From [Empedobacter] haloabium (GTDB lineage Bacteria; Pseudomonadota; Gammaproteobacteria; Burkholderiales; Burkholderiaceae_D), in contig CP136508.1 of assembly GCA_008011715.2 (NCBI GenBank), positions 3,658,001 to 3,722,000 on the forward strand: a stretch of DNA of 64,000 bases, written 5' to 3'. Both the position numbers and the translations under genes were made by a program. Position 1 is the stretch's first letter, and every line of letters begins with the position of its first letter. The notes below the pieces were generated by a model. That model saw only the letters and a program-made list of their open reading frames with translations, had not been told where the DNA came from and made no database searches. This document shows, in pieces, positions 16,109 through 25,270 of the stretch.

Positions 16109-17415
16109 TCGCTGACGCACTGCGCAAACTGGAGCTCGACGCCGTACCGATGGCGACCCCGACGGGCCGCCTGGTGGGTGCGCAGGGCTTGCTGCTGGAA
16201 GCGGTCGGCTGCCCGATGCACACGGGCCAGCGCTGCCAGATCGAGACGGTCGACGGCGGCTGGCTGGAAGCGCAGGTGGTCGGTTTCCGCGACAAGGTGT
16301 CGTACCTGATGCCGTTCAAGAAGGCCATCGGCCTGGCGACGGGCGCGCGGGTGCTGCCGCACGCCGACAAGGTCAACCTGCAGATCGGCAACGGCTGGCT
16401 GGGCCGCATGGTCAACGGCCTGGGCGAGCCGATCGACGGCCTGGGCAAGCTGACCGGCGAGCACGTGCTGGAAATGCAGCCGCCCAAGGTCAACCCGCTG
16501 AAGAAAAAGCCGGTGGAAGAGCCGCTCGACGTGGGCGTGCGCGCCATCAATTCCATGCTGACCCTGGGCAAGGGCCAGCGCGTGGGCCTGATGGCCGGCT
16601 CCGGCGTCGGCAAGTCCGTGCTGCTGGGCCTGATCACGCGGCAGACGGTGGCGGACGTCGTCGTCGTCGGCCTGATCGGCGAACGCTCGCGTGAGGTGCG
16701 CGAATTCGTCGACATGTCGCTGGGCGCCGAAGGCCTGAAGAAAGCCGTGCTGGTGATCGCGCCGGCGGACGAGTCGCCGATGATGCGCGTGATGGCAACC
16801 GAACTGTGCCATTCGATCGCGGCGCACTACCGCGACCAGGGCAAGAACGTGCTGCTGCTGGTGGACTCGCTGACGCGTTATGCGATGGCGCTGCGCGAAG
16901 TGGCGCTGGCGCTGGGCGAACCGCCCGCCACGAAAGGGTATCCGCCCTCGGTGTTCTCGAACCTGCCGCAGCTGGTGGAATCGGCCGGCAACGGCGAGCA
17001 CGAGGACGGCTCGATGAGCGCCATCTACACGGTGCTGGCCGAAGGCGACGACCAGCAGGACCCGATCGTCGATACGGCGCGGGCGATCCTGGACGGCCAC
17101 ATCGTGCTGACGCGTTCGCTGGCCGAGCGGGGCCACTACCCCGCCATCGACGTGGGCCAGTCGATCAGCCGTTGCATGAACGGCATCATCAGCAAGGACC
17201 ACATGCTGGCCGCGCGCGCCCTGAAGGCGGCGATGGCCAAGCACGACCGCGTGCGCGACCTGATCCCGCTGGGCGCCTACGTGCCCGGCGCCGATCCGGT
17301 GACGGACCGCGCGGTCCAGCTGCACCCGCATATCGAGGCGTTCCTGTGCCAGGGAACGAAAGAAGACGCACCGTACACGCCGTGCGTGGAGCAACTTGAA
17401 AGGCTGATGAAGTGA
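16105..17415 (+). CDS. fliI: Flagellum-specific ATP synthase FliI
   Basis: The 436-residue ATPase has Walker A GSGVGKS at residues 165-171, VVVGLIGERSREVREF, the Walker B region VLLLVDSLTRYAMALREVAL, and the F1-beta-like GEPPATKGYPPSVFSNLPQL and DGHIVLTRSLAERGHYPAID. These identify the FliI/SctN export ATPases. FliI forms a hexamer beneath FlhA and unfolds or releases substrates from chaperones. Translation is coupled by 4-base overlaps to fliH and fliJ. Confidence 0.97.
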   Translation: MIADALRKLELDAVPMATPTGRLVGAQGLLLEAVGCPMHTGQRCQIETVDGGWLEAQVVGFRDKVSYLMPFKKAIGLATGARVLPHADKVNLQIGNGWLGRMVNGLGEPIDGLGKLTGEHVLEMQPPKVNPLKKKPVEEPLDVGVRAINSMLTLGKGQRVGLMAGSGVGKSVLLGLITRQTVADVVVVGLIGERSREVREFVDMSLGAEGLKKAVLVIAPADESPMMRVMATELCHSIAAHYRDQGKNVLLLVDSLTRYAMALREVALALGEPPATKGYPPSVFSNLPQLVESAGNGEHEDGSMSAIYTVLAEGDDQQDPIVDTARAILDGHIVLTRSLAERGHYPAIDVGQSISRCMNGIISKDHMLAARALKAAMAKHDRVRDLIPLGAYVPGADPVTDRAVQLHPHIEAFLCQGTKEDAPYTPCVEQLERLMK

Positions 17416-17846
17416 GCGACCTGAACCTGATTCGCAACCTGTCGACCCTGGTAGCACTGCGCAATACGGAAGTGGAAAAGCTGCAGGCCGTGCAGGCCGA
17501 GAAGCAGGCCACGGCCGAGCGCTACCGCAAGAACCTGGAGCGCCTGCACAGCCTGGCGACCAACAGCGGTGCCTCCGGCGCCCTGCCGATCGCCCTGGCC
17601 GCCAACTGCGGCAACTACAAGCAGGCCGTGCTGGCGATGGCCGACAGCCACCGGCTCGACCTGACGATGCACGAGGCCGACATGGCGGTGTCGCAACGGG
17701 CGCTGACGGCGGCCTTCGTCAAGCGCGAGGTGCTGGGCCAGGTGCTGGAGAAAAAGCAGGCGGTGGTGACCACGGCGAAGAACGTGCAAGAACGCAAAGT
17801 GCATGACGACCTGGCTACGCAACTGTGGCTGCGGGGCCAAAAATAA
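17412..17846 (+). CDS. fliJ: Flagellar export protein FliJ
   Basis: A 144-residue, almost wholly helical, charged protein (ALRNTEVEKLQAVQAEKQAT..., LEKKQAVVTTAKNVQERKVH) with the length and coiled-coil look of FliJ, the stalk that links FliI to FlhA. FliJ sequences are poorly conserved, so the call rests on its position after fliI as much as on sequence. It overlaps fliI by 4 bases and ends this tight run; a 97-base gap follows. Confidence 0.88.
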   Translation: MSDLNLIRNLSTLVALRNTEVEKLQAVQAEKQATAERYRKNLERLHSLATNSGASGALPIALAANCGNYKQAVLAMADSHRLDLTMHEADMAVSQRALTAAFVKREVLGQVLEKKQAVVTTAKNVQERKVHDDLATQLWLRGQK

Positions 17847-17943
17847 GGCGTTTTGAATCCATACGGAAATAAATTTCATGAGAACGTGACTTTGGTCGCT
17901 TCTACCCAAGGTACACTCTCAATAATTTCCTCGGAGCACGAAA

Positions 17944-19332
17944 ATGGCAACGACCGCACCAACCTACGATCCGAAAAATACGGCGACCCAGCTGGCCACC
18001 GCCTACATCGCGGACCGCCAGCAGATCCTGACGACGCAGAACTCGGCCGCCACGTCGACGGAAAAAGCCCTGTCGAGCCTGAACTCGGCGCTGAACGCGT
18101 TCGAAAGCGTGATGTCCGGCCTGTCGCTGAAGAAATCGGTGCTGGCCACGTCCGCCACGTTCAGCTCGACCGTCGGCACGGCCTCGGCCAGCACGTCGGC
18201 CGCGCCCGGCAACTATTTCTTCTACGTGGAGCAACTGGCCACGGCGAACCAGGCCTCGTACGAGAACCTGAGCGATACCACGCCCATCGCCGAGGCGGGC
18301 ACGATCACCGTCTCGGTCGGTTCGACCAGCTTCCCGGTGGACCTGGCGACGGCGGACAAGAGCGGCGACGGCATCCTGTCGGTGAAGGAGCTGGCGGCGG
18401 CGATCAATATCGCGTCCGGCAACACGGCCAAAGTGACGGCCTCGACGATGACGGTGAACGGTGTCCAGCAGCTGGTGCTGACGGGCAGCGAAACGGGCGC
18501 GGCCAACACGGTGTCGATCGACGCCAGCGCCCTGCCCGCCGGCAACCTGAAGGATACCCTGAGCCTGGCGGGCAACCGCAAGGACCTGATGGTGGCGCAG
18601 GACGCCATCGTCTGGCTGGGCGACCAGGGTACCGGCACGCCGCTGCAGCAGGCCTCGAACACGTACAACGTCATCGACGGCGTGTCGATGACGTTCAACA
18701 AGGCGCAGACGGCCGGCGAAAAGCCGGTCAGCCTGACGGTGGGCACGGATTCCTCGGGCACCCAGGCCAACCTGCAGGGCTTCGTGGACGGCTGGAACGC
18801 GCTGGTCAAGACCTTGCAGGGCCTGACGAACTCGGGCGACGCGGTCAAGGGCCAGTCGGCCGGTGCGTTCAGCTCGGACGCCGGGGTGCAGGCGCTGCGC
18901 ACGCGCATGCAGGCGGCACTGCGCCAGGAAGTGGGCGGCGTCAGCCTGGTGAACTACGGCATCACGGCCCAGCGCGACGGTACGCTGAGCCTGAATACGA
19001 CGCGCCTGGACAAGGCGCTGGCGGCCAATCCGACCGGCCTGGATGCCATCATGGGCTCGTCCAGCCTGACCACGCCGTCCGGTGTCATGGGCAGCCTGGA
19101 CAAGCTGATGGACCAGTGGACGGACACGTCGACGGGCCAGATCACGAAGCGGCGCGACAACAACACCAAGTTGCAGAGCTCGATCATGGACCGCCAGGCC
19201 CGCCTGGACAAGCAGTACGAGTCGGCCTACGTGCGCTACCTGAACCAATTTACCAAGCTGCAGACGCTGCAAGCGCAGATGGGCAGCAATACCAGTATTT
19301 TCGACGCCCTGTTCGGCGATAAATCGAACTGA
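17944..19332 (+). CDS. fliD: Flagellar filament cap protein FliD (LafB position)
   Basis: The 462-residue protein starts DPKNTATQLATAYIADRQQI, the FliD N-terminal coiled region. The middle contains VVSV-type beta domains and the FLGFVDGWNALVKTLQGL-like segment LQGFVDGWNALVKTLQGL. The end, RLDKQYESAYVRYLNQFTKL, then LQAQMGSN, is the FliD C-terminal coil. FliD pentamers cap the filament and fold incoming flagellin. In lateral flagellar loci the flagellin gene lafA lies just upstream of this position; here the 97-base gap after fliJ holds none. Confidence 0.94.
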   Translation: MATTAPTYDPKNTATQLATAYIADRQQILTTQNSAATSTEKALSSLNSALNAFESVMSGLSLKKSVLATSATFSSTVGTASASTSAAPGNYFFYVEQLATANQASYENLSDTTPIAEAGTITVSVGSTSFPVDLATADKSGDGILSVKELAAAINIASGNTAKVTASTMTVNGVQQLVLTGSETGAANTVSIDASALPAGNLKDTLSLAGNRKDLMVAQDAIVWLGDQGTGTPLQQASNTYNVIDGVSMTFNKAQTAGEKPVSLTVGTDSSGTQANLQGFVDGWNALVKTLQGLTNSGDAVKGQSAGAFSSDAGVQALRTRMQAALRQEVGGVSLVNYGITAQRDGTLSLNTTRLDKALAANPTGLDAIMGSSSLTTPSGVMGSLDKLMDQWTDTSTGQITKRRDNNTKLQSSIMDRQARLDKQYESAYVRYLNQFTKLQTLQAQMGSNTSIFDALFGDKSN

Positions 19333-19392
19333 GCCTGACGGCCGGCCGAGCGAGCAGGGCAACCCAGAATTCAAGCATAGAACGGTGACCCC

Positions 19393-19782
19393 ATGATGAA
19401 TCACGACGCATACAGCGAATACCACTCGACCAACCTGGACGCGCAGACCGCGCGCGCCTCGCCGATCGAGCTGGTGCTGGTCCTGACCGACGGCCTGCTG
19501 GAAGAGCTGGCGCGGGCGCGCGGCCACGTCGTGGGCAAGCGCTACGAGCTGAAGGCCACGAGCCTGGACAAGTGCACGCAGATCATCAACGGCCTGTCCA
19601 GCTCGCTCGATTTCGACAACGGCGGCGAAGTCGTCGCCAACCTCGGCCGCCTGTACGACTACTGCGCCGCGCGCCTGTACCGGGCCGGCATCGACATGGA
19701 CCCGGCCATCATCGACGAGGTCGTGGGCCTGCTGTCGACGATTCGCCAGGGCTGGCTTGGCGTGCAGGCCAAACATGGATAG
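19393..19782 (+). CDS. fliS: Flagellar export chaperone FliS (LafC position)
   Basis: A 129-residue helical protein with FliS traits: Y..YHSTNLDAQTARASPIEL, LVLVLTDGLLEELARAR, KATSLDKCTQIINGLSSSLD, GGEVVANLGRLYDYC. FliS binds flagellin C-termini and prevents cytoplasmic polymerisation, so its presence implies that a flagellin exists in the genome even though none lies in this window. Start is at one of two adjacent ATGs (19393 or 19396). Its end overlaps the next gene by 8 bases. Confidence 0.93.
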   Translation: MMNHDAYSEYHSTNLDAQTARASPIELVLVLTDGLLEELARARGHVVGKRYELKATSLDKCTQIINGLSSSLDFDNGGEVVANLGRLYDYCAARLYRAGIDMDPAIIDEVVGLLSTIRQGWLGVQAKHG

Positions 19783-20086
19783 GCAACAGCAGTTGTTGCG
19801 GATGGGCCAGCGCCTGTCCGCGGCCAGCGCGGCGTCCGACTGGGACGCGCTGGCGGAAATCAATACGTTGATGGCGTCCTCCTTGCCGGCCATGGCCGCC
19901 CAGGGCAAGTGGACGCCAGCCGAAAAGGCGGCCCTGGCCGCCTTGCGCCAGCTGCACCGCGAAGCGGTCCAGAAGGTCGCAGCGGCCGGCGCGGAACTGG
20001 GCAAACATTTGCAGCACATGAACACGCACAAGGAGGGCTGGCTGGCTTATGCCCTCGATAACGATTTTGCCGGAACCGAAGCATGA
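19775..20086 (+). CDS. FliT/LafD-like flagellar chaperone
   Basis: The 103-residue helical protein (start ATG 19775 inside the fliS end) is placed exactly where lafD or fliT follows fliS. Sequence features are two amphipathic helices (QLLRMGQRLSAASAASDWDA and EKAALAALRQLHREAVQKV) and the ending NTHKEGWLAYALD. FliT-type chaperones bind FliD. Sequence alone is too divergent to prove this; the call rests on helical content, size and gene order. The stop overlaps the fliK start. Confidence 0.7.
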   Translation: MDRQQQLLRMGQRLSAASAASDWDALAEINTLMASSLPAMAAQGKWTPAEKAALAALRQLHREAVQKVAAAGAELGKHLQHMNTHKEGWLAYALDNDFAGTEA

Positions 20087-21300
20087 TGATGACTTTCCCC
20101 TCCGCGCCGGGTGGCGCGACTCCCGATACTACACTGCCGGGCACCCCCGCGCCCGCATCCGGTATCCCTGGCGTTGAAGGCCAGGCCGAAGCGACCGGCC
20201 TGCCGGCCCTGTTCGCGCAACTGCTCGACGTGGCGGCAGCCGCGGTGCCCGGCCTGGACATGGCCGGCCTGCAGGGCGCCAGCGCACCCGCGGGCGACGC
20301 CCCCGCGGCCACGGCCGAAGGCGCAGCGGAAGGCACGGATGCGGCCGCCGCGCCGCTGGCCGCGATGCTGCCGATGATGAACTTTGCCGCGCTGGCCGTG
20401 GCGCGCCCGGACACGGCCACGACGCCGGTGACCGGCGCGCCAGCCGCCGGCACGGCCACCGCTGCCGTCAACGGCAACGGCCTGGCGGCGCTGGACGGCG
20501 CCGCCGGCCAGGTGCGCAACCTGTCGCTGCTGGCCGCCACGTCGGACCAGGCGCGCCAGGCAGCCGCCAATGCCATCACGGCCGCGGCGCTGCCGGGCAA
20601 CCTGCGCACGCCGGCAACCGCCGCCGCGCCGGTCCAGGGCGAGGAGGCACCGGCGGCCGGCAACGGCCGCACCGCCCTGCCCGCGACCACGCCGGCCGCA
20701 ACCGGCACCGGCACCGCCGCGGCAGCGCCGCTGACGGCCGTGGCGCAGGATGCCGGCCTGGCGTCGGACAGCAACGCCCGCCGCGACGACAGCGGCCAGA
20801 ACCCGTCGTTCCGCAGCGTGATGTCGGCGGCGGCTCCGGCCGCGCCGGAGAGCGCCAACGCGACCGCCACGGTGAAACTGGCCGGCAATCCGGAGCAGTG
20901 GCAGCAGCCGCTGCGCGCCGCCCTGGGCGACCGCCTGCAGCTGCAACTGCAGCGCAACAACGAACACGCGGTGATCCGCCTGGAACCGCCGAACCTGGGC
21001 AGCATCGAGATCTCGATCCGCCACACGGCCGGCGCGCTGCAGGTGAATCTGTCGGCCAGCAACAGCGATGTGCTGCGCCAGTTGAACAACGTCAGCGACA
21101 ACATGCGCCAGGATCTGTCGCAACGCCAGTTCAGCGACGTGGCGGTGACGGTGTCCTCGTCCGCCAATCGCGGCCTGGCCGACGGCGGCGGCGGTGGCCG
21201 CCAGGGCGAGCGCGAGCAGCAGGAACGCGGCCCGGGCCGTGCCCTGTCGGACGACGACACGCCCTCCTCCACCTTTGCCATGCTGACCGAGCGGGAGTAA
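20083..21300 (+). CDS. fliK: Flagellar hook-length control protein FliK (LafE position)
   Basis: The 405-residue protein starts at one of three consecutive ATG codons. Residues 1-260 are Ala/Pro/Thr-rich and poorly ordered, as in the ruler part of FliK. Residues about 265-365 are the FliK C-terminal domain: LGDRLQLQLQRNNEHAVIRL, EPPNLGSIEISIRHTAGALQ, VNLSASNSDVLRQLNN. This domain contacts FlhB to trigger the switch in export specificity. The tail is a Gly/Gln/Arg-rich stretch. It overlaps the fliT-like gene and is followed by fliL after 7 bases. Confidence 0.93.
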   Translation: MMMTFPSAPGGATPDTTLPGTPAPASGIPGVEGQAEATGLPALFAQLLDVAAAAVPGLDMAGLQGASAPAGDAPAATAEGAAEGTDAAAAPLAAMLPMMNFAALAVARPDTATTPVTGAPAAGTATAAVNGNGLAALDGAAGQVRNLSLLAATSDQARQAAANAITAAALPGNLRTPATAAAPVQGEEAPAAGNGRTALPATTPAATGTGTAAAAPLTAVAQDAGLASDSNARRDDSGQNPSFRSVMSAAAPAAPESANATATVKLAGNPEQWQQPLRAALGDRLQLQLQRNNEHAVIRLEPPNLGSIEISIRHTAGALQVNLSASNSDVLRQLNNVSDNMRQDLSQRQFSDVAVTVSSSANRGLADGGGGGRQGEREQQERGPGRALSDDDTPSSTFAMLTERE

Positions 21301-21307
21301 CGAGTAA

Positions 21308-21823
21308 ATGAACAAGAAGATGATCATCGCCTTCGCCGCCGTGGCGCTGTTGTGCGCCGGCGGCGCGGGCGGGGCGGTATGGTATTTCGCGGCGCCGAAG
21401 GCCGATGCCGAGCATGCCGAGGAAGAAGTAAAGGACGGCAAGCACGCCAAGGGCGACAAGGCCAAGAAAAAGAAGAAGGACGAGAAATCGGACGAGGAAG
21501 CCGAGCCGCTGAAGTACCTGACGGTGGAGAAGGTCATCGTCATGCTGCGTCGTGGCGAGGGCGAGAACGTGTCGCACTACCTGTCGGCCGACCTGGTCGT
21601 GGCCACGCCCGTCAAGCAGGAAAAGGAAGCCAAGGAACACCTGCCGCTGCTGCGCAGCGTGGCGGTGCGCCAGCTGTCCGACCTGTCGGTGGACAAGGCG
21701 CGGGGCATGACGATCGACCAGTTTGCCGAAGAGCTGAACAAGGCCTACGAAGAGACGTACGAGAAGGAAGGCCGGGAACAGCCGTTCAAGGAAGTCATGA
21801 TCGGCAAGCTGATCATCGAGTGA
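21308..21823 (+). CDS. fliL: Flagellar basal body protein FliL (LafF position)
   Basis: A 171-residue protein with one N-terminal membrane helix (IIAFAAVALLCAGGAGGAVWYF), a strongly Lys/Glu-rich linker (residues about 35-65) and a periplasmic FliL domain (YLTVEKVIVMLRR..., HYLSADLVVATPVKQEK, LPLLRSVAVRQLSDLS, then FKEVMIGKLIIE). FliL surrounds the stator and supports torque under load. It sits between fliK and the sigma factor gene, as lafF does in lateral systems. Confidence 0.92.
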   Translation: MNKKMIIAFAAVALLCAGGAGGAVWYFAAPKADAEHAEEEVKDGKHAKGDKAKKKKKDEKSDEEAEPLKYLTVEKVIVMLRRGEGENVSHYLSADLVVATPVKQEKEAKEHLPLLRSVAVRQLSDLSVDKARGMTIDQFAEELNKAYEETYEKEGREQPFKEVMIGKLIIE

Positions 21824-21850
21824 TGCGGCTGGAACGAGAGTGAGGCAAGC

Positions 21851-22621
21851 ATGGCGTTGGTAGCAACCGAAAACTATTCCGAAAGCTATGGCGCGAGCTA
21901 TGGCGAAAGCTACGGCGAAGCATTCGCCGCAACCACCGCGGCCGCGGCAATGACCCCGGCCGATGAACAAAAGCACCTGCTGGCGTACGCGCCGCTGGTC
22001 AAGAAGATCGTGCGCCAGCTCAATTCCCAGGTGGCCGGCGCCATCGACCGCGAGGACATGGAGCAGATCGGCCTGATGGGCTTGCTGGAAGCGCTGCGCC
22101 GCTACGGCGAGCCCGATGCGGGCTTCGGCAGCTATGCCAGCCTGCGCATCCGCGGCGCCATCCTGGACGAACTGCGCCGGCAGGACTGGCGTCCGCGCGC
22201 CGTGCGCCAGCAGAGCCACAAGCTGCGCGACGCCGTGCGCGCGCTGACGCGCAAGCTGGGCCGCGAGCCGAGCGAACAGGAAGCCATCGCCGGCCTGGGC
22301 ATCACGGCCGACGAATACATGGCCTACCAGCTCGACGAGAACGCCGAGGTACTGGCCAGCTTCGACGACCTGCTGCAGGAGCAAGGGTCGGAAATGGGCG
22401 CGGGCCACTCGCCCAGCCCGGAAGAGCAATTGATGGTACGGCGCAGCCTGGAGCAGGCCCTGAACGGCCTGAACGAGCGCGAGCAGCGCGTCGTGCAGAT
22501 GTATTACGAGTTCGAGCTGAGCTACAAGGAAATCGCGGCCGTGCTGGACCTGACGGATGCCCGCGTATGCCAGCTCAACAAGGCTGCGCTGAACAAGATG
22601 AAAGCGGTGCTGCAGGCGTAA
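21851..22621 (+). CDS. fliA: Flagellar sigma-28 factor FliA (LafS position)
   Basis: The 256-residue protein is a sigma-70 family member of the FliA type: region 2 (YAPLVKKIVRQLNSQVAGAI, DREDMEQIGLMGLLEALRRY, FGSYASLRIRGAILDELRRQ), a region 3 with KLRDAVRALTRKLGREPSEQ, and region 4 HTH (LNEREQRVVQMYYEFELSYK, EIAAVLDLTDARVCQL). It would transcribe late flagellar genes after FlgM is exported. An unusual N-terminal extension of about 30 residues contains SYG(A/E)SYGE-like repeats. It stands next to motAB, with flgM just beyond. Confidence 0.95.
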   Translation: MALVATENYSESYGASYGESYGEAFAATTAAAAMTPADEQKHLLAYAPLVKKIVRQLNSQVAGAIDREDMEQIGLMGLLEALRRYGEPDAGFGSYASLRIRGAILDELRRQDWRPRAVRQQSHKLRDAVRALTRKLGREPSEQEAIAGLGITADEYMAYQLDENAEVLASFDDLLQEQGSEMGAGHSPSPEEQLMVRRSLEQALNGLNEREQRVVQMYYEFELSYKEIAAVLDLTDARVCQLNKAALNKMKAVLQA

Positions 22622-22651
22622 AGCCCGGCCCGGTAAAAAAGGAACTTCACC

Positions 22652-23560
22652 ATGCAGCAGATCATTGGTTTTGTCATCATTTTCGGTAGTGTCTTCGGCG
22701 GCTTCGTGCTGATGGGCGGCACGTTCGCCGCCATCTGGCACCCGATCGAGGTGCTCGTCATCGCCGGCGCCGGCGCCGGCGCGCTGGTACTGGGCAACCC
22801 GGGCCACGTGCTGCACGAGCTGACCCACCAGCTGAAGAAGATCGTCGTGCGCAAGAAGTACGACTCCGAGTTCCAGCGCCAGCTGCTGCTGCTGATGTAC
22901 GAGCTGCTGCAACTGGCGGCTGGCGGCCTGAAGGCCCTGGACGCCCACGTCGAGGCGCCCAAGGACAGCGCCATCTTCCAGCGCTATCCGCTGGTGCTGG
23001 AGGAGCCCAAGCTGCTGGCGTTTATCGTCGATAACTTCCGCCTGATGGCGATGGGCAAGATCAACGCGCACGAGCTGGAAGGCGTGCTGGAGCAGGAACT
23101 GGAGCTGATCCACGAAGAACTGACGCAGCCGGCCAAGTCGCTCAACAAGATTGGCGAAGCAATGCCGGGCTTCGGTATTCTGGCTGCCGTGCTGGGCATC
23201 GTCATCACGATGGGCACGGTGGGCGAAGGCGCCTCCTCCGGCGAGATCGCCGAGAAGGTCGGCGCCGCCATGGTCGGCACGTTCATCGGTATCTTCCTGT
23301 GCTACGGCCTGATCGACCCGATATGCAATATGCTCAAGCAGCTGGTGGGCGAGGAAGCGTCGACGATGGAAATCGTCAAGGTCGTGCTGGTGACGCACGT
23401 GGCCGGCAAGCCCGCCCTGCTGGCGATCGACGCGGGCCGCCGCCTGGTGCAGCTGAACACCAAGCCGAGTTTCGCCCAACTGGAAAGCTGGATCACCGCG
23501 ATGGAAGGCGGCGACGACGGCGGCAGCAGCCGAGGAGGTGGCCGTGCAAAAGCCGCATGA
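22652..23560 (+). CDS. motA: Flagellar stator protein MotA (LafT position)
   Basis: A 302-residue inner-membrane protein with four hydrophobic helices: IIGFVIIFGSVFGGFVLMGG, a second near residues 35-50, PGFGILAAVLGIVITMG, and GAAMVGTFIGIFLCYGLIDP. The cytoplasmic loop contains the usual charged patch (ELEGVLEQELELIHEEL). MotA and MotB make the ion-conducting stator. The two prolines bordering helices 3 and 4 (in AMPGFG and LIDPI) are present. The end overlaps motB. LafT-type stators are generally proton-driven; the sequence alone does not prove the ion here. Confidence 0.95.
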   Translation: MQQIIGFVIIFGSVFGGFVLMGGTFAAIWHPIEVLVIAGAGAGALVLGNPGHVLHELTHQLKKIVVRKKYDSEFQRQLLLLMYELLQLAAGGLKALDAHVEAPKDSAIFQRYPLVLEEPKLLAFIVDNFRLMAMGKINAHELEGVLEQELELIHEELTQPAKSLNKIGEAMPGFGILAAVLGIVITMGTVGEGASSGEIAEKVGAAMVGTFIGIFLCYGLIDPICNMLKQLVGEEASTMEIVKVVLVTHVAGKPALLAIDAGRRLVQLNTKPSFAQLESWITAMEGGDDGGSSRGGGRAKAA

Positions 23561-24518
23561 TAAACACCATGAGATGACGATCGTCAAGCGCGGCGGCGGC
23601 AAGCACGCGCATGACGAACACGGCGGCGCATGGAAGGTCGCGTTCGCGGACTTCTGCCTGGCCCTGATGTGCCTGTTCCTCGTGCTGTGGCTGATGGCCT
23701 CGCGCAACACGGAAAGCCTGCAGCAGATCCTGACCCAGTCGGACGGCAACAAGACCGACCAGGGCAAGGGCGTGATGCCGGAGCAGATCGGCGGTCCGCG
23801 CGGCAGCCTGATCGAGCGTTTCCCGATGCCGCGCACGGGCAATTCGGACACCGACGGCAAGGCCGAGAAAAGCACGGAGAACAGCCCGGAGGCGGCGCCA
23901 TCGAAGGTCAGCTACGACACGCCCGACGACCTGGCAGTACTTGCCAAAGCGCTCAAGGAAATGAGCCAGGACGCGGGCCTGGCCAGCAACCTGCAATCGG
24001 TGGTCACGCCCTACGGTTTGCGCGTGATGCTGCACGATACTGATAAACAAGGCATGTTTGTGCGTGGCAGCGCCATCCCGACGGGCAAATTTACGACACT
24101 TATGCGCCAGATGGGCCCCCTTTTTGCACGCATGGAGAACCAAATGCTGATCGTTGGCCACACGGATTCGCTACAATATGCGGATACCAGCCACTCCGCA
24201 TTTTCTAACTGGAACCTGTCGTCGAACCGCGCCATGTCCGCGCGGGCCCAGCTGCTCGCGGGCAGCATGCCGGCCGACAGCGTCCTGCAAGTCGTCGGCA
24301 TGGCCGACCGGGCCCCGCTCGATACGAAGAATGCCGCCGCCGGCGTCAACCGCCGCATCGAACTGCTGATCCTGACCCGCGGCCAGGCCAGCGCGATCGC
24401 CGCGATGTTCGGCATGCCGGGCGATAAAGAAAGATTGGCGCCGGGCGTCGACACCGAACTGCCGGATGTCAACGTACTGAAACAGCTGCGCGACAAGCTG
24501 CAGTCCGGCGGGAGGTAA
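23544..24518 (+). CDS. motB: Flagellar stator protein MotB (LafU position)
   Basis: GTG 23544 is preferred because GAGGAGG ends 5 bases before it; GTG 23538 lies on that site. The 324-residue protein has a single N-terminal helix (WKVAFADFCLALMCLFLVLW) with the ion-binding aspartate D36, then a linker and an OmpA-like peptidoglycan-binding domain (LIVGHTDSLQYADTSHSAFS, NWNLSSNRAMSARAQLL, VNRRIELLIL). MotB anchors the stator to the cell wall. It overlaps motA by 17 bases and precedes flgM by 5. Confidence 0.95.
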   Translation: MQKPHDKHHEMTIVKRGGGKHAHDEHGGAWKVAFADFCLALMCLFLVLWLMASRNTESLQQILTQSDGNKTDQGKGVMPEQIGGPRGSLIERFPMPRTGNSDTDGKAEKSTENSPEAAPSKVSYDTPDDLAVLAKALKEMSQDAGLASNLQSVVTPYGLRVMLHDTDKQGMFVRGSAIPTGKFTTLMRQMGPLFARMENQMLIVGHTDSLQYADTSHSAFSNWNLSSNRAMSARAQLLAGSMPADSVLQVVGMADRAPLDTKNAAAGVNRRIELLILTRGQASAIAAMFGMPGDKERLAPGVDTELPDVNVLKQLRDKLQSGGR

Positions 24519-24523
24519 CGGAC

Positions 24524-24826
24524 ATGGCAATTGAAACGAAGTCAAGAGGTCAACGTATGCGTATTTCTAGTGGAGCTCCCGGTACCGTCGCCGTCCAGAC
24601 GGTTACCGACAGCGCGCCGGCCGAATCGGTCCGCGCGCCGGCCCAGGTTGCCCGGGAAACCCTGCAGTCGGCGGTGATGCAGCCGGCCCTGCAGGCGATG
24701 AAGGACATGCCGGACATCGACCACGAGAAAGTGGCGATGCTGCGCGACGCGCTGGCGAAGGGCGAACTGCCCTTCAATGCGAACAAGCTCGCGGGCCTGA
24801 TCCAGCGTTTCCACGGAGAGCATTGA
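24524..24826 (+). CDS. flgM: Anti-sigma-28 factor FlgM
   Basis: The 100-residue protein starts at ATG 24524 behind GGGAGG. Residues about 62-98 are a FlgM core: MPDIDHEKVAMLRDALAKG, ELPFNANKLAGLIQRFHGE. FlgM holds FliA inactive until it is exported through the completed hook-basal body. The first 50 residues are flexible. Its stop abuts the flgN GTG. Being next to flgN and in the same run as fliA and motAB, it completes the sigma-28 checkpoint within this locus. Confidence 0.9.
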   Translation: MAIETKSRGQRMRISSGAPGTVAVQTVTDSAPAESVRAPAQVARETLQSAVMQPALQAMKDMPDIDHEKVAMLRDALAKGELPFNANKLAGLIQRFHGEH

Positions 24827-25270
24827 GTGAACGGCAAGACCGTCCCGGCGCTGTCGCGCCAGGAAGCGATGCAGCAGCTGTTGCAGGGCGTGGCAGACGA
24901 CAAGGCCGGCTACGCCCGGCTGCTGGAACTGCTGGACGAGCAGTTCGATGCCGCCATCCGGCACCAGCGCGAGCGCCTCGGCAGCATTGCCGCGGCGATC
25001 GGCACGCTGGTGGACACCCTGGAATCGCGCCGTGCGCGCCGTGTCGAGCTGGCCACCGTGCTGGCCGGCCCGGCGCCGACGATGGCGGCGATCTTTGCCC
25101 TGCTGCGCCCGGAATCGCGGGCGCGCGTGCAGGAAGACTGGGCCGCGCTGGAGCAGATGGTGGGTGCGGCCAAGGCCGGCGGCAAGCGCAACGGCGACTT
25201 GCTGGCCGAACAATACACGATCATGCAGCGCGTGCTGCACGGCGAAGATCAACTCTATGAACCGGTCTGA
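24827..25270 (+). CDS. flgN: Flagellar chaperone FlgN
   Basis: A 147-residue helical protein from GTG 24827, immediately after the flgM stop. FlgN-like features are the N-terminal coiled helix (DKAGYARLLELLDEQFDAAI), a central ESRRARRVELATVLAG segment and C-terminal helices ending MQRVLHGEDQLYEPV. FlgN escorts the hook-filament junction proteins FlgK and FlgL. FlgN is weakly conserved, so position next to flgM carries much of the weight. The end overlaps the muramidase gene by 14 bases. Confidence 0.85.
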   Translation: MNGKTVPALSRQEAMQQLLQGVADDKAGYARLLELLDEQFDAAIRHQRERLGSIAAAIGTLVDTLESRRARRVELATVLAGPAPTMAAIFALLRPESRARVQEDWAALEQMVGAAKAGGKRNGDLLAEQYTIMQRVLHGEDQLYEPV

